In this document: positions 36,901 to 44,356 of the stretch, in pieces
Layout of the letters: each line of letters starts with the position of its first letter
Numbering within the stretch: the first letter of the stretch is position 1
Source of the DNA: JTS-RE37 sp041743425
GTDB taxonomy: Bacteria; Bacteroidota; Bacteroidia; Flavobacteriales; Flavobacteriaceae
Direction of reading: 5' to 3'
Length of the DNA stretch: 64,000 nucleotides
NCBI GenBank assembly: GCA_041743425.1
Contig: JBGTMS010000211.1
Coordinates: 6,627 to 70,626, forward strand
Translations under genes and position numbers: made by a program
The notes under the pieces: model-generated
What the model saw: only the letters and a program-made list of their open reading frames with translations
What the model was told of the DNA's origin: nothing
The model's database searches: none

Positions 36901-37214
36901 TAGAAATTGTGAAGGTAATCGATTCTGTCATCGCACTCTTCATCGGAAAAGAGGATAAACGCCAGGGACTCATCAGAAATCCGGAAATCACGGTTATGCA
37001 AAGAATAAATACGGCGCAGAGTTATGCACAAAGCAGGCCATCGGGGATGACAGTGACAGAAACTCAATTAATTCGCTATGCCGAAAGCGATCTCAGATCG
37101 GCTTTAGAAAAAACAAATGCATTTTTTGCCACCAAGTGGAAAGCTTATCGCAATGCTATTGAGCAAACGGACATCTCACCCTTCAAAAAAATAAATACCT
37201 TTAGTCTGGAATAG
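33972..37214 (+). CDS. Secreted VPS10/BNR propeller protein
   Basis: 1080 residues. The start is TTG at 33972 (KKKMFPLILLVASLSLCAQ), which gives a charged n-region; ATG at 33984 is the alternative, so this start is uncertain. Two stacked propellers carry many Asp-box/BNR repeats: SGGLWKSTSGGVKW, YRSPDGGKSWTSMG, FKTTNGGQSWEH, YMTHDGGKGWKK, YKSVDGGFKWKK and TRDGGATWQF. These resemble sortilin-type VPS10 and glycosidase-like proteins. A low-complexity Lys/Glu/Asp linker (about 800-850), an Ig-like strand segment and a helical tail follow. No glycosidase catalytic set was recognised; a binding role is equally possible. The S9 peptidase follows 37 bp later. Confidence 0.87.
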   Translation: MKKKMFPLILLVASLSLCAQDFNMNLVQDLKPRNIGPGGMSGRVTAIDVVSDDPSVMFVGTASGGLWKSTSGGVKWDPVFDKEVTASIGAVAIQQSNPSVIWVGTGEGNPRNSLNGGYGVYRSPDGGKSWTSMGLENTRHIHRIIIDPTNPDIVYVGAIGSPWGEHPERGVFKTTNGGQSWEHILFVNTTTGTADLVMDPSNPNKLIVAMWDHKRDPWFFRSGGKGSGLYMTHDGGKGWKKLLEEDGLPKGDLGRIGLAISRNRPNVVYALIEAKKNALYKSVDGGFKWKKINEKKDIGDRPFYYSEIYVDPQNENRLYSVFTSVNVSEDGGLNFSQLMPAYGTDNGVHPDQHAWWIHPDDGRFMIDGNDGGLNITRDGGATWQFIGNLPVAQFYHINVDNEFPYNVYGGMQDNGSWRGPAYVWRTQGIRNSYWQEIAFGDGFDVVPDKDDSRFGYAMSQQGNVRRYDWVTGNSYIVRPTPPDAETLLRFNWNSGIGQDPFDNGTVYFGSQFVHKSKDKGLTWEVISPDLTTNDPEKQKQSESGGLTIDATGAENYCTVIVIEPSPVEKGMLWVATDDGRVHYTTNSGEVWTEVGQNIKGLPQGSWIPQIRASAVNKGEALLIANDYRRFNYTPYGYRTKDYGKTWERIVDETDVKSYTLSIVEDSENPSLMFLGTDDGLYLSLDAAKSWQKWTEGYPTVPTTDLIVHPREQDLVIGSFGRAAWILDDLRPLRELAGQNEILTKDLNVFTPPTAYLAAYQQPTGSRFGADALYNATNRKPGAMITYFLKEGKKGGNATEDKDENPVNQDKPESNTKIVSDSLPASKKQTKDSVKVEIYDGERLIRSLNYLTPEKAGFYRVYWNLDEKGAPAPSRTIKKSSEEEGGADVKPGTYRVKVMNGTFSDETTITVSADPRLNSSPSSLNSVHETVSKLEGYTGTANKAVTQLVESKQVAVEYSEDLKELDKEIYKEQIKASIEIVKVIDSVIALFIGKEDKRQGLIRNPEITVMQRINTAQSYAQSRPSGMTVTETQLIRYAESDLRSALEKTNAFFATKWKAYRNAIEQTDISPFKKINTFSLE

Positions 37215-37251
37215 CACCTCAAAGGACAAGCGGTGCCAAACACCATTAACT

Positions 37252-39192
37252 ATGAACAAAATCAAATTTCTACTGCCATTTGCCCTCTTGGCCTGTAAAG
37301 GAGAAAATTCAATGAAAACTCCTCCGGTAATGGAAGTTAAAACCTATACCATTGCTCAGATGATGGATAATGAGGTAGTTTCCGGCGGAAGCTTTTCTCC
37401 GGACAATTCTAAACTGCTGGTCACAAGTAACAGGTCAGGAATTTATAACATGTATAGCGTGCCTGTTGCAGGCGGGGCATTCACCCCCATAACGGCATCT
37501 GACAGTTCTTCGGTTTTTGCTATCTCTTATTTTCCTGAAGATGAGCGGATGCTTTTCAGGATGGATAATAACGGAGATGAACTTTATCATATATATCTGA
37601 TGGATGCTTCCGGAACTCAAAGGGACCTTACGCCGGACGAAGGAGCAAGAACGACTTTTTACAGCTGGGCCAGGGATAACAAGTCTTTTTTCTATGGCTC
37701 CAATAAAAGGGATAGCAAGTACATGGATTTATATGAGATGGATATATCAGCCATGACCTCTAAAATCCTCTACCGCAATACAGACGGGATGGAATTCGGA
37801 GGGATCAGTCCTGACAAGTCGATGATTGCACTTGTAAAACCGCTCAATACCAATGACAATGAATTACACCTGTTGAAATTAAAAGACAATAGTCGCGTAA
37901 TGGTCAATGAGATTCAGAGTGCCAATACGCCCCAGGACTTTTCAATCGATAATAATTACCTGTACTATACGACAGATGAAGGGTCTGAGTTTTCCTACCT
38001 TATGAAGTATCATGTTACGGATGGAAGCCGGGAAAAGGTGATGCAACGCGATTGGGATATTTCGGGGAGCTACTTTACAGAACTTGGGAGTTACCTTGTG
38101 ACTTACATAAATGAAGATGGCAAGAATACCATTGAGGTGTTGGAAATGGCAACGGGGCAAAAGCTGAACCTCCCCACCCCTGACAACGCCAGTATCGCCA
38201 ATGTTGGATTTTCAGCCGATGAAAAGTTCATGCGCTATTATGCGGGAGGGTCCGACAGCCCCTATGACCTTTGGGTTTCTGAACTTGGTAGCCGAACTCC
38301 TAAACAGTTAACTCAGGTTTTAAATAAAGAGATTGATGCTGACGATCTTGTAACCGGGGAAGTGATCCGCTACGCCTCCTTTGACGGACTGGAAATACCA
38401 GCCATCTATTATAAGCCTCATCAGGCCACGGCTGAGAACAAGACCCCTGCCCTGGTATGGGTTCACGGGGGGCCCGGGGGGCAGTCCGGCCAATATTTCA
38501 ATGCCACTATTCAGTATCTAGTAAATCATGGATATGCTATCCTGGCAGTCAACAACCGTGGTAGCAGCGGCTATGGTAAAAGTTTTTTTAAAATGGATGA
38601 CCTGAATCATGGGGATAAGGATCTTAAAGATTGTATTGCGGGTAAAAAGTGGTTGGCCGGACAGCAGGAAATTGATGGTGCGAAGATCGGAATTATCGGT
38701 GGCTCTTACGGAGGTTATATGACAATGGCCGCCCTCACCTATGCGCCCGATGAATTTGAAGTAGGAGTCAACTTGTTTGGAGTTACCAACTGGATCCGTA
38801 CGCTTCGGAGCATCCCGCCCTGGTGGGAGTCTTTTAAAGACGCGCTATATCTGGAACTTGGAGACCCGAACAGTACAGATTCGGTGCGTCTCCGGGAAAT
38901 CTCCCCCCTCTTCCATACAGAAAAAGTGACAAAACCCCTGATTGTTCTCCAGGGTTCCCAAGATCCAAGGGTACTGCAGGCAGAATCCGATGAGATTGTT
39001 GCAGGGGTTCGAAAAAATGGGGTACCGGTAGAATATGTGCTGTTTGAGGATGAAGGACACGGATTCGTCAAAAAGGAAAACCAAATTGAAGCTTACAGCA
39101 AAGTACTGGAATTTCTTGACACCCACCTTAAGAAAGAGAAGAACCCACCCGTAAGCGATGGAGCGCCAACCAGCGTAGAACCTGACGCATGA
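37252..39192 (+). CDS. S9 family peptidase (prolyl oligopeptidase type), exported
   Basis: 646 residues. The hydrophobic N-terminus MNKIKFLLPFALLACKGE carries a possible lipobox (LLAC, Cys15). A seven-bladed propeller follows, then the hydrolase domain from LVWVHGGPGGQSGQYF. The nucleophile is in GGSYGGYMTMAA, the Asp in QGSQDPRVLQ and the His in EDEGHGFVKK. It is distinct from the S9 enzymes at 21451 and 58497. It follows the BNR protein by 37 bp and may be co-transcribed. It should cleave short peptides, often after proline or acylated residues, in the periplasm. Confidence 0.93.
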   Translation: MNKIKFLLPFALLACKGENSMKTPPVMEVKTYTIAQMMDNEVVSGGSFSPDNSKLLVTSNRSGIYNMYSVPVAGGAFTPITASDSSSVFAISYFPEDERMLFRMDNNGDELYHIYLMDASGTQRDLTPDEGARTTFYSWARDNKSFFYGSNKRDSKYMDLYEMDISAMTSKILYRNTDGMEFGGISPDKSMIALVKPLNTNDNELHLLKLKDNSRVMVNEIQSANTPQDFSIDNNYLYYTTDEGSEFSYLMKYHVTDGSREKVMQRDWDISGSYFTELGSYLVTYINEDGKNTIEVLEMATGQKLNLPTPDNASIANVGFSADEKFMRYYAGGSDSPYDLWVSELGSRTPKQLTQVLNKEIDADDLVTGEVIRYASFDGLEIPAIYYKPHQATAENKTPALVWVHGGPGGQSGQYFNATIQYLVNHGYAILAVNNRGSSGYGKSFFKMDDLNHGDKDLKDCIAGKKWLAGQQEIDGAKIGIIGGSYGGYMTMAALTYAPDEFEVGVNLFGVTNWIRTLRSIPPWWESFKDALYLELGDPNSTDSVRLREISPLFHTEKVTKPLIVLQGSQDPRVLQAESDEIVAGVRKNGVPVEYVLFEDEGHGFVKKENQIEAYSKVLEFLDTHLKKEKNPPVSDGAPTSVEPDA

Positions 39193-39332
39193 GTAAAACC
39201 ACAGTTAGAGCATTGGCGTAACAGCATTCAAAGTAACTGGTCAGCGGCGGAAAGGCAGGAAGAGGCCAATGTTCAAAGGTAATTTGGGGGTGATTTGAGA
39301 TACTTAATATATCGATCTGGTTATAATTGGGG

Positions 39333-39363
39333 TTGACTAAAGGGGTATTAATACGTACCTTGC
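39333..39363 (+). promoter_or_regulatory. Putative promoter of SOD-like gene (TTG-N20-TACCTTGC)
   Basis: TTG at 39333-39335 and TACCTTGC at 39356-39363 are 20 bp apart, the preferred Bacteroidota spacing. The -7 element matches six of eight consensus positions. It lies 21 bp before the ATG at 39384. Confidence 0.4.
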
Positions 39364-39383
39364 AGTTCACTAAAACCTAAAAA

Positions 39384-39983
39384 ATGAAAATTTTAAAATT
39401 AGCCATCCTTGCCATCCTGATATCATTTGTTTATCAATGCAAGGATAGCAAGAAGGAGATGAACGAAGCCTCAGAGGATATGCAAGCTGATGATGAAAAG
39501 AATGAAGTGATGGAGAAAATGGAAGAACAGGCAAAAACACTTCAGTTTTCCCTTGAGCCCAAAAGCAATAGTAAAGTGGAGGGCGTTGTCAACTTTACGG
39601 AGACAGAAGGATCGGTAACCATGACGGCCACTCTGAAGGGTCTTGAACAGGGGGAGCATGCCATACATATTCACGAAAAGGCTGATTGTTCTGCGACTGA
39701 CGGGGCTTCAGCAGGCGGTCATTGGAACCCCACAAATGAACCACACGGGAAATGGGGAGCAGAAACCGGATATCATCGCGGGGATATTGGTAATTTTACG
39801 GCAGATGCGGAAGGCAATGCCACAGTTACTTTTTCCACAGGAGAATGGTGTATAGGATGCGAGGATGCGAATAAGAATATTGTAAGCAAAGCGGTGATTG
39901 TCCATCAGGGTGTCGATGATTTCACGACACAACCAAGTGGTGATGCAGGGGCGCGAGTCAGTTGCACAGGAATTATTGAATAG
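39384..39983 (+). CDS. Cu/Zn superoxide dismutase family lipoprotein
   Basis: 199 residues. The signal ends FVYQC (Cys19), so the protein should be lipid-anchored. An acidic helical spacer leads to the SOD domain. Copper-site motif HAIHIHEKADCSA and zinc loop AGGHWNPTNEPHGKW with HRGDIGNF give the expected metal histidines and Asp, and the disulfide cysteines are visible (ADCSA and RVSCTG). Converts superoxide to peroxide and oxygen at the envelope. A clear rho-independent terminator follows at 40010. The ECF sigma factor starts 76 bp downstream, so the pair are neighbours but not one transcript. Confidence 0.92.
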   Translation: MKILKLAILAILISFVYQCKDSKKEMNEASEDMQADDEKNEVMEKMEEQAKTLQFSLEPKSNSKVEGVVNFTETEGSVTMTATLKGLEQGEHAIHIHEKADCSATDGASAGGHWNPTNEPHGKWGAETGYHRGDIGNFTADAEGNATVTFSTGEWCIGCEDANKNIVSKAVIVHQGVDDFTTQPSGDAGARVSCTGIIE

Positions 39984-40009
39984 CATATCCTTATTTTTTG
40001 CTGATAATT

Positions 40010-40034
40010 AAACTGCATTTACGGCAGTTTTTTT
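40010..40034 (+). terminator. Rho-independent terminator after SOD-like gene
   Basis: AAACTGC / GCAGTTT 7-bp stem, 7-nt loop, running directly into seven T residues. It separates the SOD gene from the sigma-factor gene. Confidence 0.75.
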
Positions 40035-40059
40035 ATCTTAACACCACGAAAATTGATTT

Positions 40060-40599
40060 ATGGAATTAGATGCCCTTGTAAAACGCTTTCAAAAGAAGGA
40101 TATTATTGCTTTTGAAAAGCTGTATGAAATGTACTGGGAGAATATTTGCGGAGTAGTCCATACCATAGTTCAGAATAAAAGTTTGGCGGAAGAGATCACA
40201 CAGGATGTGTTTACTAAAATATGGAACAATTCCGATAGTTACAGCCCCGCCAAGGGCCGTTTTTTTACATGGATACTCAATATCGCCCGCAATGCAGCTA
40301 TCGACGAAGTGCGATCGAAATCCTTTAAGAACCAAAAAAAGAACCTTACCACAGATTACTTCGTAGGTATGCTAGAACAGGCAGACAACGAAACAACCGA
40401 AGTGGACACCAAAGGACTTCTGAAGCTTCTGAACAAGCTTACAGATAAATGTGTCCAGATCATCAACCTGTTATATTTTAAAGGTTTTACCCAAAAGGCG
40501 GCATCCGAGGAATTGGATATTCCGTTAGGCACCGTTAAAACCAGAAACAGAAGCTGTATTTCCCAATTGCGGGATAATATCAAATTGGAATGGATGTAG
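40060..40599 (+). CDS. ECF-type RNA polymerase sigma factor
   Basis: 179 residues. The sigma region 2 signature is EKLYEMYWENICGVVHTI, then AEEITQDVFTKIWNN, and RFFTWILNIARNAAIDEVRSK. Region 4 helix-turn-helix is GFTQKAASEELDIPLGTVKTRNRSC. There is no region 1 or 3, so this is a group IV (ECF) factor. The anti-sigma gene overlaps its end by 10 bp, a typical arrangement for coupled expression and control. The target promoters cannot be read. Nearby candidates are the SOD gene and the DUF547/RND/DUF4331 genes. Confidence 0.93.
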   Translation: MELDALVKRFQKKDIIAFEKLYEMYWENICGVVHTIVQNKSLAEEITQDVFTKIWNNSDSYSPAKGRFFTWILNIARNAAIDEVRSKSFKNQKKNLTTDYFVGMLEQADNETTEVDTKGLLKLLNKLTDKCVQIINLLYFKGFTQKAASEELDIPLGTVKTRNRSCISQLRDNIKLEWM

Positions 40600-41393
40600 A
40601 AGCATACATATCATCTGGAATACTTGAGCTCTATGTAGCAGGTGCACTCACAGAGGCTGAGAACTCAGAGGTATTTAAAAATGCCAGGGAGAATCCCAGG
40701 ATCATGGAGGAGATACTGGCCATTGAGTCTGCGATCCTTACATTAAGCAGAGCCGCAGCTCCCGTCATTACACGAAGGAAAGGCTTTGATGACCTGCGTG
40801 TTCGAATAGGGCAGCGCAAAGATACTACTGTTGTCAGACTACCAAAACAAAAAACCAACTGGGCGGCTTACACAGGCTGGGCAGCAGCCATACTTCTGGC
40901 TGTGGGCTTATACTGGTTCTTTAATGAATCTACGGTATTGCGTACAGAAATAGATATGGTTAATAAGGAGAAGGAGGTTCTGGAGCAGCAGATATTTGAC
41001 GCTAAGAGTTCTTTGGCCAACACAACGCAATTATTGGAAACCATAAGAGCGAAAGACATTAGTATTGTTCCATTGGATGGACAGACCGTTGCTCCCACCG
41101 CTTATGCCAAAATATACTGGAATAAAAACGAACAGGAAATCCATGTAGACGCACAGGGCCTGCCGGAACCACCTCCGGGGATGGTGTATCAGGTTTGGTC
41201 TTTGAAAATGTCCCCACTTACGCCAACAAGCATAGGACTCCTGGAAGATTTCATTTCTGTTGATAATAAAATCTTTGCGCTTGCCAATCCAAATGAATCT
41301 GAAGCCTTTGGAATCACGCTTGAGCCTGAGGGCGGAAGTGAAAGTCCGACCATGGAGCAGTTATATACCCTGGGAGCCGTAACTTCATCCTAG
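40590..41393 (+). CDS. Anti-sigma factor (RskA-like, membrane-spanning)
   Basis: 267 residues. The ATG at 40590 overlaps the sigma gene by 10 bp. The N-terminal part (about 1-80) is a zinc-less anti-sigma domain (ISSGILELYVAGALTEAENSEV). The single membrane helix is WAAYTGWAAAILLAVGLYWF (about 90-110). A coiled stretch follows (MVNKEKEVLEQQIFDAKSSL). The C-terminal domain with GQTVAPTAYAKIYWNKNEQ and PPGMVYQVWSL is the RskA family. It would hold the sigma factor at the inner membrane until a periplasmic signal releases it. Confidence 0.88.
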   Translation: MDVEAYISSGILELYVAGALTEAENSEVFKNARENPRIMEEILAIESAILTLSRAAAPVITRRKGFDDLRVRIGQRKDTTVVRLPKQKTNWAAYTGWAAAILLAVGLYWFFNESTVLRTEIDMVNKEKEVLEQQIFDAKSSLANTTQLLETIRAKDISIVPLDGQTVAPTAYAKIYWNKNEQEIHVDAQGLPEPPPGMVYQVWSLKMSPLTPTSIGLLEDFISVDNKIFALANPNESEAFGITLEPEGGSESPTMEQLYTLGAVTSS

Positions 41394-41407
41394 CACCGGT
41401 ATTGATC

Positions 41408-42475
41408 TTATTGCAGATCTTTATATTTTCTATGGAATAACATCCCCATAATCATCCAGCGTGGCAGCGGTTTCAAGGGTGGTCTGTTTTTAAGATAAAT
41501 GTAAATACCCAGGGACTTCAATATTGGTACCCTGTGCGTTTCAACCAATTCAATCAGGGTACCGTCCGGGTCTTCAATATAGGCGAAGTGTCCTGCAGCA
41601 TCACCCATCCCGAAACTGTCATGGCTGTCTACGGTAAAGGCATATCCCATTTCAAGGCAGTGTCCCCGTAGCCTTTGTATATCCCTCACGTCAAAACACA
41701 AATGAATAAATCCGAGATCGCCCCACCAACGATCTTTAAAAATAGGTTTGCCTTTACGGTCCATTGCCTGAAGAAGTTCAATTTCGGTTGGCCCCAATAG
41801 TTCTCCGAATCCTCCGACAGCCAGATCTGGCTGTCCAAGTTTTACTTTTCGGAAAATACCTTCTCCGCCAGGGAAACATGTATATTCTGGAAGTATACCT
41901 GTGGAATCAGACAGAATTTTGTCATATCCCAATATTTGCCCATAGAATTCCAGGGATCTGGACATGTCCGAAACACCAATAATGGCACCCGATACCCCTC
42001 CGACCCCTTTTTTGGTGTTGGCAAAAACATAGGGATCCAAAACCAGTTGCAGCCAATTATTCCATGGGTCACAAAGAAAAAGGTGCTCATGTTGCTCTTT
42101 GTGGTCGGTAATTGAGGAGAGCACGGACACTTCATTAAGTTGCAAATCCCTGTGTATCCTCTGAAGGTCATTCGAGCGGATTTTCATTATATTAATACCA
42201 TAGTCACCTAGTAAAATCGGATCTTTAGCTGCCTTGGGGGTGGCATCCCTGGCCTCCCAGAGTTCAAGCCCTCCGCCTCCCTGAAGATTCATTGACAAAA
42301 GAGCATATCGGTTTCTTATTCTTCCCCCGGTATAACGTTGCATCAGGCTTGCAGGGGCTTCATCCTCAAAGACCAGAATATCAAATCCAAGGTTTTTCCG
42401 GTACCAGTTAAAAACAGCCTTTGCATCGGAAACCCCAATACCTATTTGCTGAATGCCATTAATTACTTTTGTCAT
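41408..42475 (-). CDS. Two-domain VOC-family protein
   Basis: 355 residues, about twice the usual single VOC module. The first half opens INGIQQIGIGVSDAKAVFNW and the second SGAIIGVSDMSRSLEFYGQI, both VOC starts. Metal-type positions: GFIHLCFDVRDI and GHFAYIEDPDGTLIELVETH (Glu) in the second half. The two-domain arrangement suggests a metal-dependent extradiol dioxygenase or glyoxalase-like enzyme, but no substrate is evident. It ends 14 bp from the anti-sigma stop (convergent) and lies 18 bp downstream of the glycosyltransferase, the likely operon partner. Confidence 0.82.
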   Translation of the reverse strand: MTKVINGIQQIGIGVSDAKAVFNWYRKNLGFDILVFEDEAPASLMQRYTGGRIRNRYALLSMNLQGGGGLELWEARDATPKAAKDPILLGDYGINIMKIRSNDLQRIHRDLQLNEVSVLSSITDHKEQHEHLFLCDPWNNWLQLVLDPYVFANTKKGVGGVSGAIIGVSDMSRSLEFYGQILGYDKILSDSTGILPEYTCFPGGEGIFRKVKLGQPDLAVGGFGELLGPTEIELLQAMDRKGKPIFKDRWWGDLGFIHLCFDVRDIQRLRGHCLEMGYAFTVDSHDSFGMGDAAGHFAYIEDPDGTLIELVETHRVPILKSLGIYIYLKNRPPLKPLPRWMIMGMLFHRKYKDLQ

Positions 42476-42493
42476 CTTACCAGGTTGTTCCTT

Positions 42494-43192
42494 TTAATGA
42501 GGCATTTTAATTATCCGGTTGTGAAGGATTTTCAATTTCTGAGCAGGGTAACCCCATTTAAATAGCAGCAACAGAAGGAGGTTGGCCAGGTTTACTCTTG
42601 CATACGAATTAGATTGGTATTTCCTGGCCGAGACGATCAGGTCGTTCTTGACAATTCTATATTTAAGTTTTTGCCTTTTCATCCTTTCGAAAAACTCAAA
42701 ATCCTCCATAATTACCTGTGATTCTTCGAAGCCGCCCATATCCATAAAAACACTTTTCCTGATGAACAGGCATTGATCCCCTCCTCCCGTGAATATACTA
42801 TCCCTGCCAGTAAAAGACGCATTCAGTTTCAGTAAAACATGAGAAGTGTCAAACCGATAAGAGAAGAAACCCGCATCATAGCCCTCAGTGAGGGTTCTTT
42901 CTATATCAGTGAAAAAGTTCTCCGGAGGATATACATCGGCATGAAGAAAAGCCAGAGTGGTCCCTTTTGCTTCAGCGGCTCCATAATTCATCTGCACGGC
43001 ACGACCTTTTCCCGGAACCTCAACATACTTCCAGGCCTCACCTCCGGTGACATATTTTCCTGACTCTGAACCCGGATGAGATAAGGCCACAATAATTTCA
43101 AAGTTGTGACTTTCACCGATAGATGTTAGATATGGCAATAATCGCTCCAGATTCTTTTGCTCCCTGTGCGCGGGAATAATGACACTGATCAT
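42494..43192 (-). CDS. Family 2 glycosyltransferase, TIGR04283-like (arsenosugar-associated type)
   Basis: 232 residues. The GT2 start is MISVIIPAHREQKNLERLLP with FLHADVYPPENF (the DxD-type site) and GGGDQCLFIRKSVFMDMGGF. The length and these stretches match the TIGR04283 group annotated as rSAM/selenodomain- or arsenosugar-associated transferases. The radical SAM (ArsS) and methyltransferase partners are not in this window, so that role is only suggested. The VOC gene follows by 18 bp. It is divergent from DUF547, a common neighbour of this transferase family. Confidence 0.82.
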   Translation of the reverse strand: MISVIIPAHREQKNLERLLPYLTSIGESHNFEIIVALSHPGSESGKYVTGGEAWKYVEVPGKGRAVQMNYGAAEAKGTTLAFLHADVYPPENFFTDIERTLTEGYDAGFFSYRFDTSHVLLKLNASFTGRDSIFTGGGDQCLFIRKSVFMDMGGFEESQVIMEDFEFFERMKRQKLKYRIVKNDLIVSARKYQSNSYARVNLANLLLLLLFKWGYPAQKLKILHNRIIKMPH

Positions 43193-43395
43193 GCTTCAAT
43201 AAAATAGGTCACTTCATTTATGCGCAAAGATCGTGCATTTGCCGGGCAGGGATCATATGACAATTCGTACATTTATGAATTGTTTAAATTTCGGAATGTT
43301 TTACCCCAGATTTTTCTTGAGGCCTGTTTTATATAAGTTACGGTCATCTTCTGTTGGAGATATCATTTCAATTTGTAGGAAACTCTCCCGGTAAA

Positions 43396-43407
43396 ACTTA
43401 CGTAAGT
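43396..43407. promoter_or_regulatory. 12-bp palindrome upstream of DUF547 gene
   Basis: ACTTACGTAAGT is a perfect palindrome 26 bp before the DUF547 ATG, in the 240-bp divergent region. It could be an operator, but no regulator is assigned. Confidence 0.3.
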
Positions 43408-43432
43408 AAGGAAGAAATAATATAGTGAACAA

Positions 43433-44221
43433 ATGAAAAACCATACAATTACCACCCTGTGTATCTTTTTGCTCATCTTCTCCTCCACCGCGGTCATGTT
43501 TGCTCAGGAATCCAATGGTTCCGACGCTGATTTTAATGCCATTTCGGTGAAGATGCTGGAAAACATCAAGGCTGGTCGGGATACAAGAGAGTTGAGAGAT
43601 CAACTGGCGGGTACTACCCTGAAAGCGCTGGAAAAGAATCTGCAAACGGATGAAGAAAAACTGGCATTTTGGGTCAATATCTATAATGCTTATATTCAGG
43701 TGATCCTAATGGAACATCCTGAGTTCTATGAGGATCGTGCAACATTCTTTAAACGCGATCAGATCACCATTGCAGGGGAGATCATCTCTTTTGCTAAAAT
43801 TGAGCATGGCATAATTCGCAAATCTCAGTGGGAACTGGGGCTGGGACTTATCCGAAAATGGTTCCCGGATAAATTTGAAAGAAAACTAAGGGTTAAGAAG
43901 CGGAATTATCATATCCATTTTGCATTGAACTGCGGCGCCAGGGACTGTCCTCCGGTGGCCATTTATATACCGGAGCGATTGGAACAACAATTCGACAAGG
44001 GTACAAGAAATTACCTGCAACGAACTTCAGAGTATAAAGCTGATACAAAGGAGGTAGCCGTCACCTCCCTGTTTAATTGGTTCAGGGGAGATTTCGGATG
44101 TAAAAGTGGTGTAAAAGATATCCTTAAGAAATATAAGATCATTCCGGAAACTAAGGGAGTGAAGATAAGTTATACCAATTATGACTGGACCCTCGACCTC
44201 AATAATTTTACAGATCTCTGA
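43433..44221 (+). CDS. DUF547 domain protein, exported
   Basis: 262 residues. The signal peptide ends near TAVMFAQ. DUF547 hallmarks: EKLAFWVNIYNAYIQVILMEHP and HFALNCGARDCPPVAIYIPERL (the conserved Cys-rich block), ending in FNWFRGDFG. The family has been suggested to have a cysteine-protease-like fold, but activity is unproven. The RND-type exporter follows 135 bp downstream on the same strand. Divergent from the TIGR04283 glycosyltransferase, with which it is often co-located in Bacteroidota. Confidence 0.88.
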   Translation: MKNHTITTLCIFLLIFSSTAVMFAQESNGSDADFNAISVKMLENIKAGRDTRELRDQLAGTTLKALEKNLQTDEEKLAFWVNIYNAYIQVILMEHPEFYEDRATFFKRDQITIAGEIISFAKIEHGIIRKSQWELGLGLIRKWFPDKFERKLRVKKRNYHIHFALNCGARDCPPVAIYIPERLEQQFDKGTRNYLQRTSEYKADTKEVAVTSLFNWFRGDFGCKSGVKDILKKYKIIPETKGVKISYTNYDWTLDLNNFTDL

Positions 44222-44356
44222 TTGCCGGTTGGCTGCCTGTACAGTAGATTGATTGTGAATTTACATATTCCCTGTCGGTCCATTCCATTTAATAATTTGT
44301 GAATTTAAGGCAGTGGTTCAACTAACTGATATTCCGGGGCATTTCCCCTGATATAC

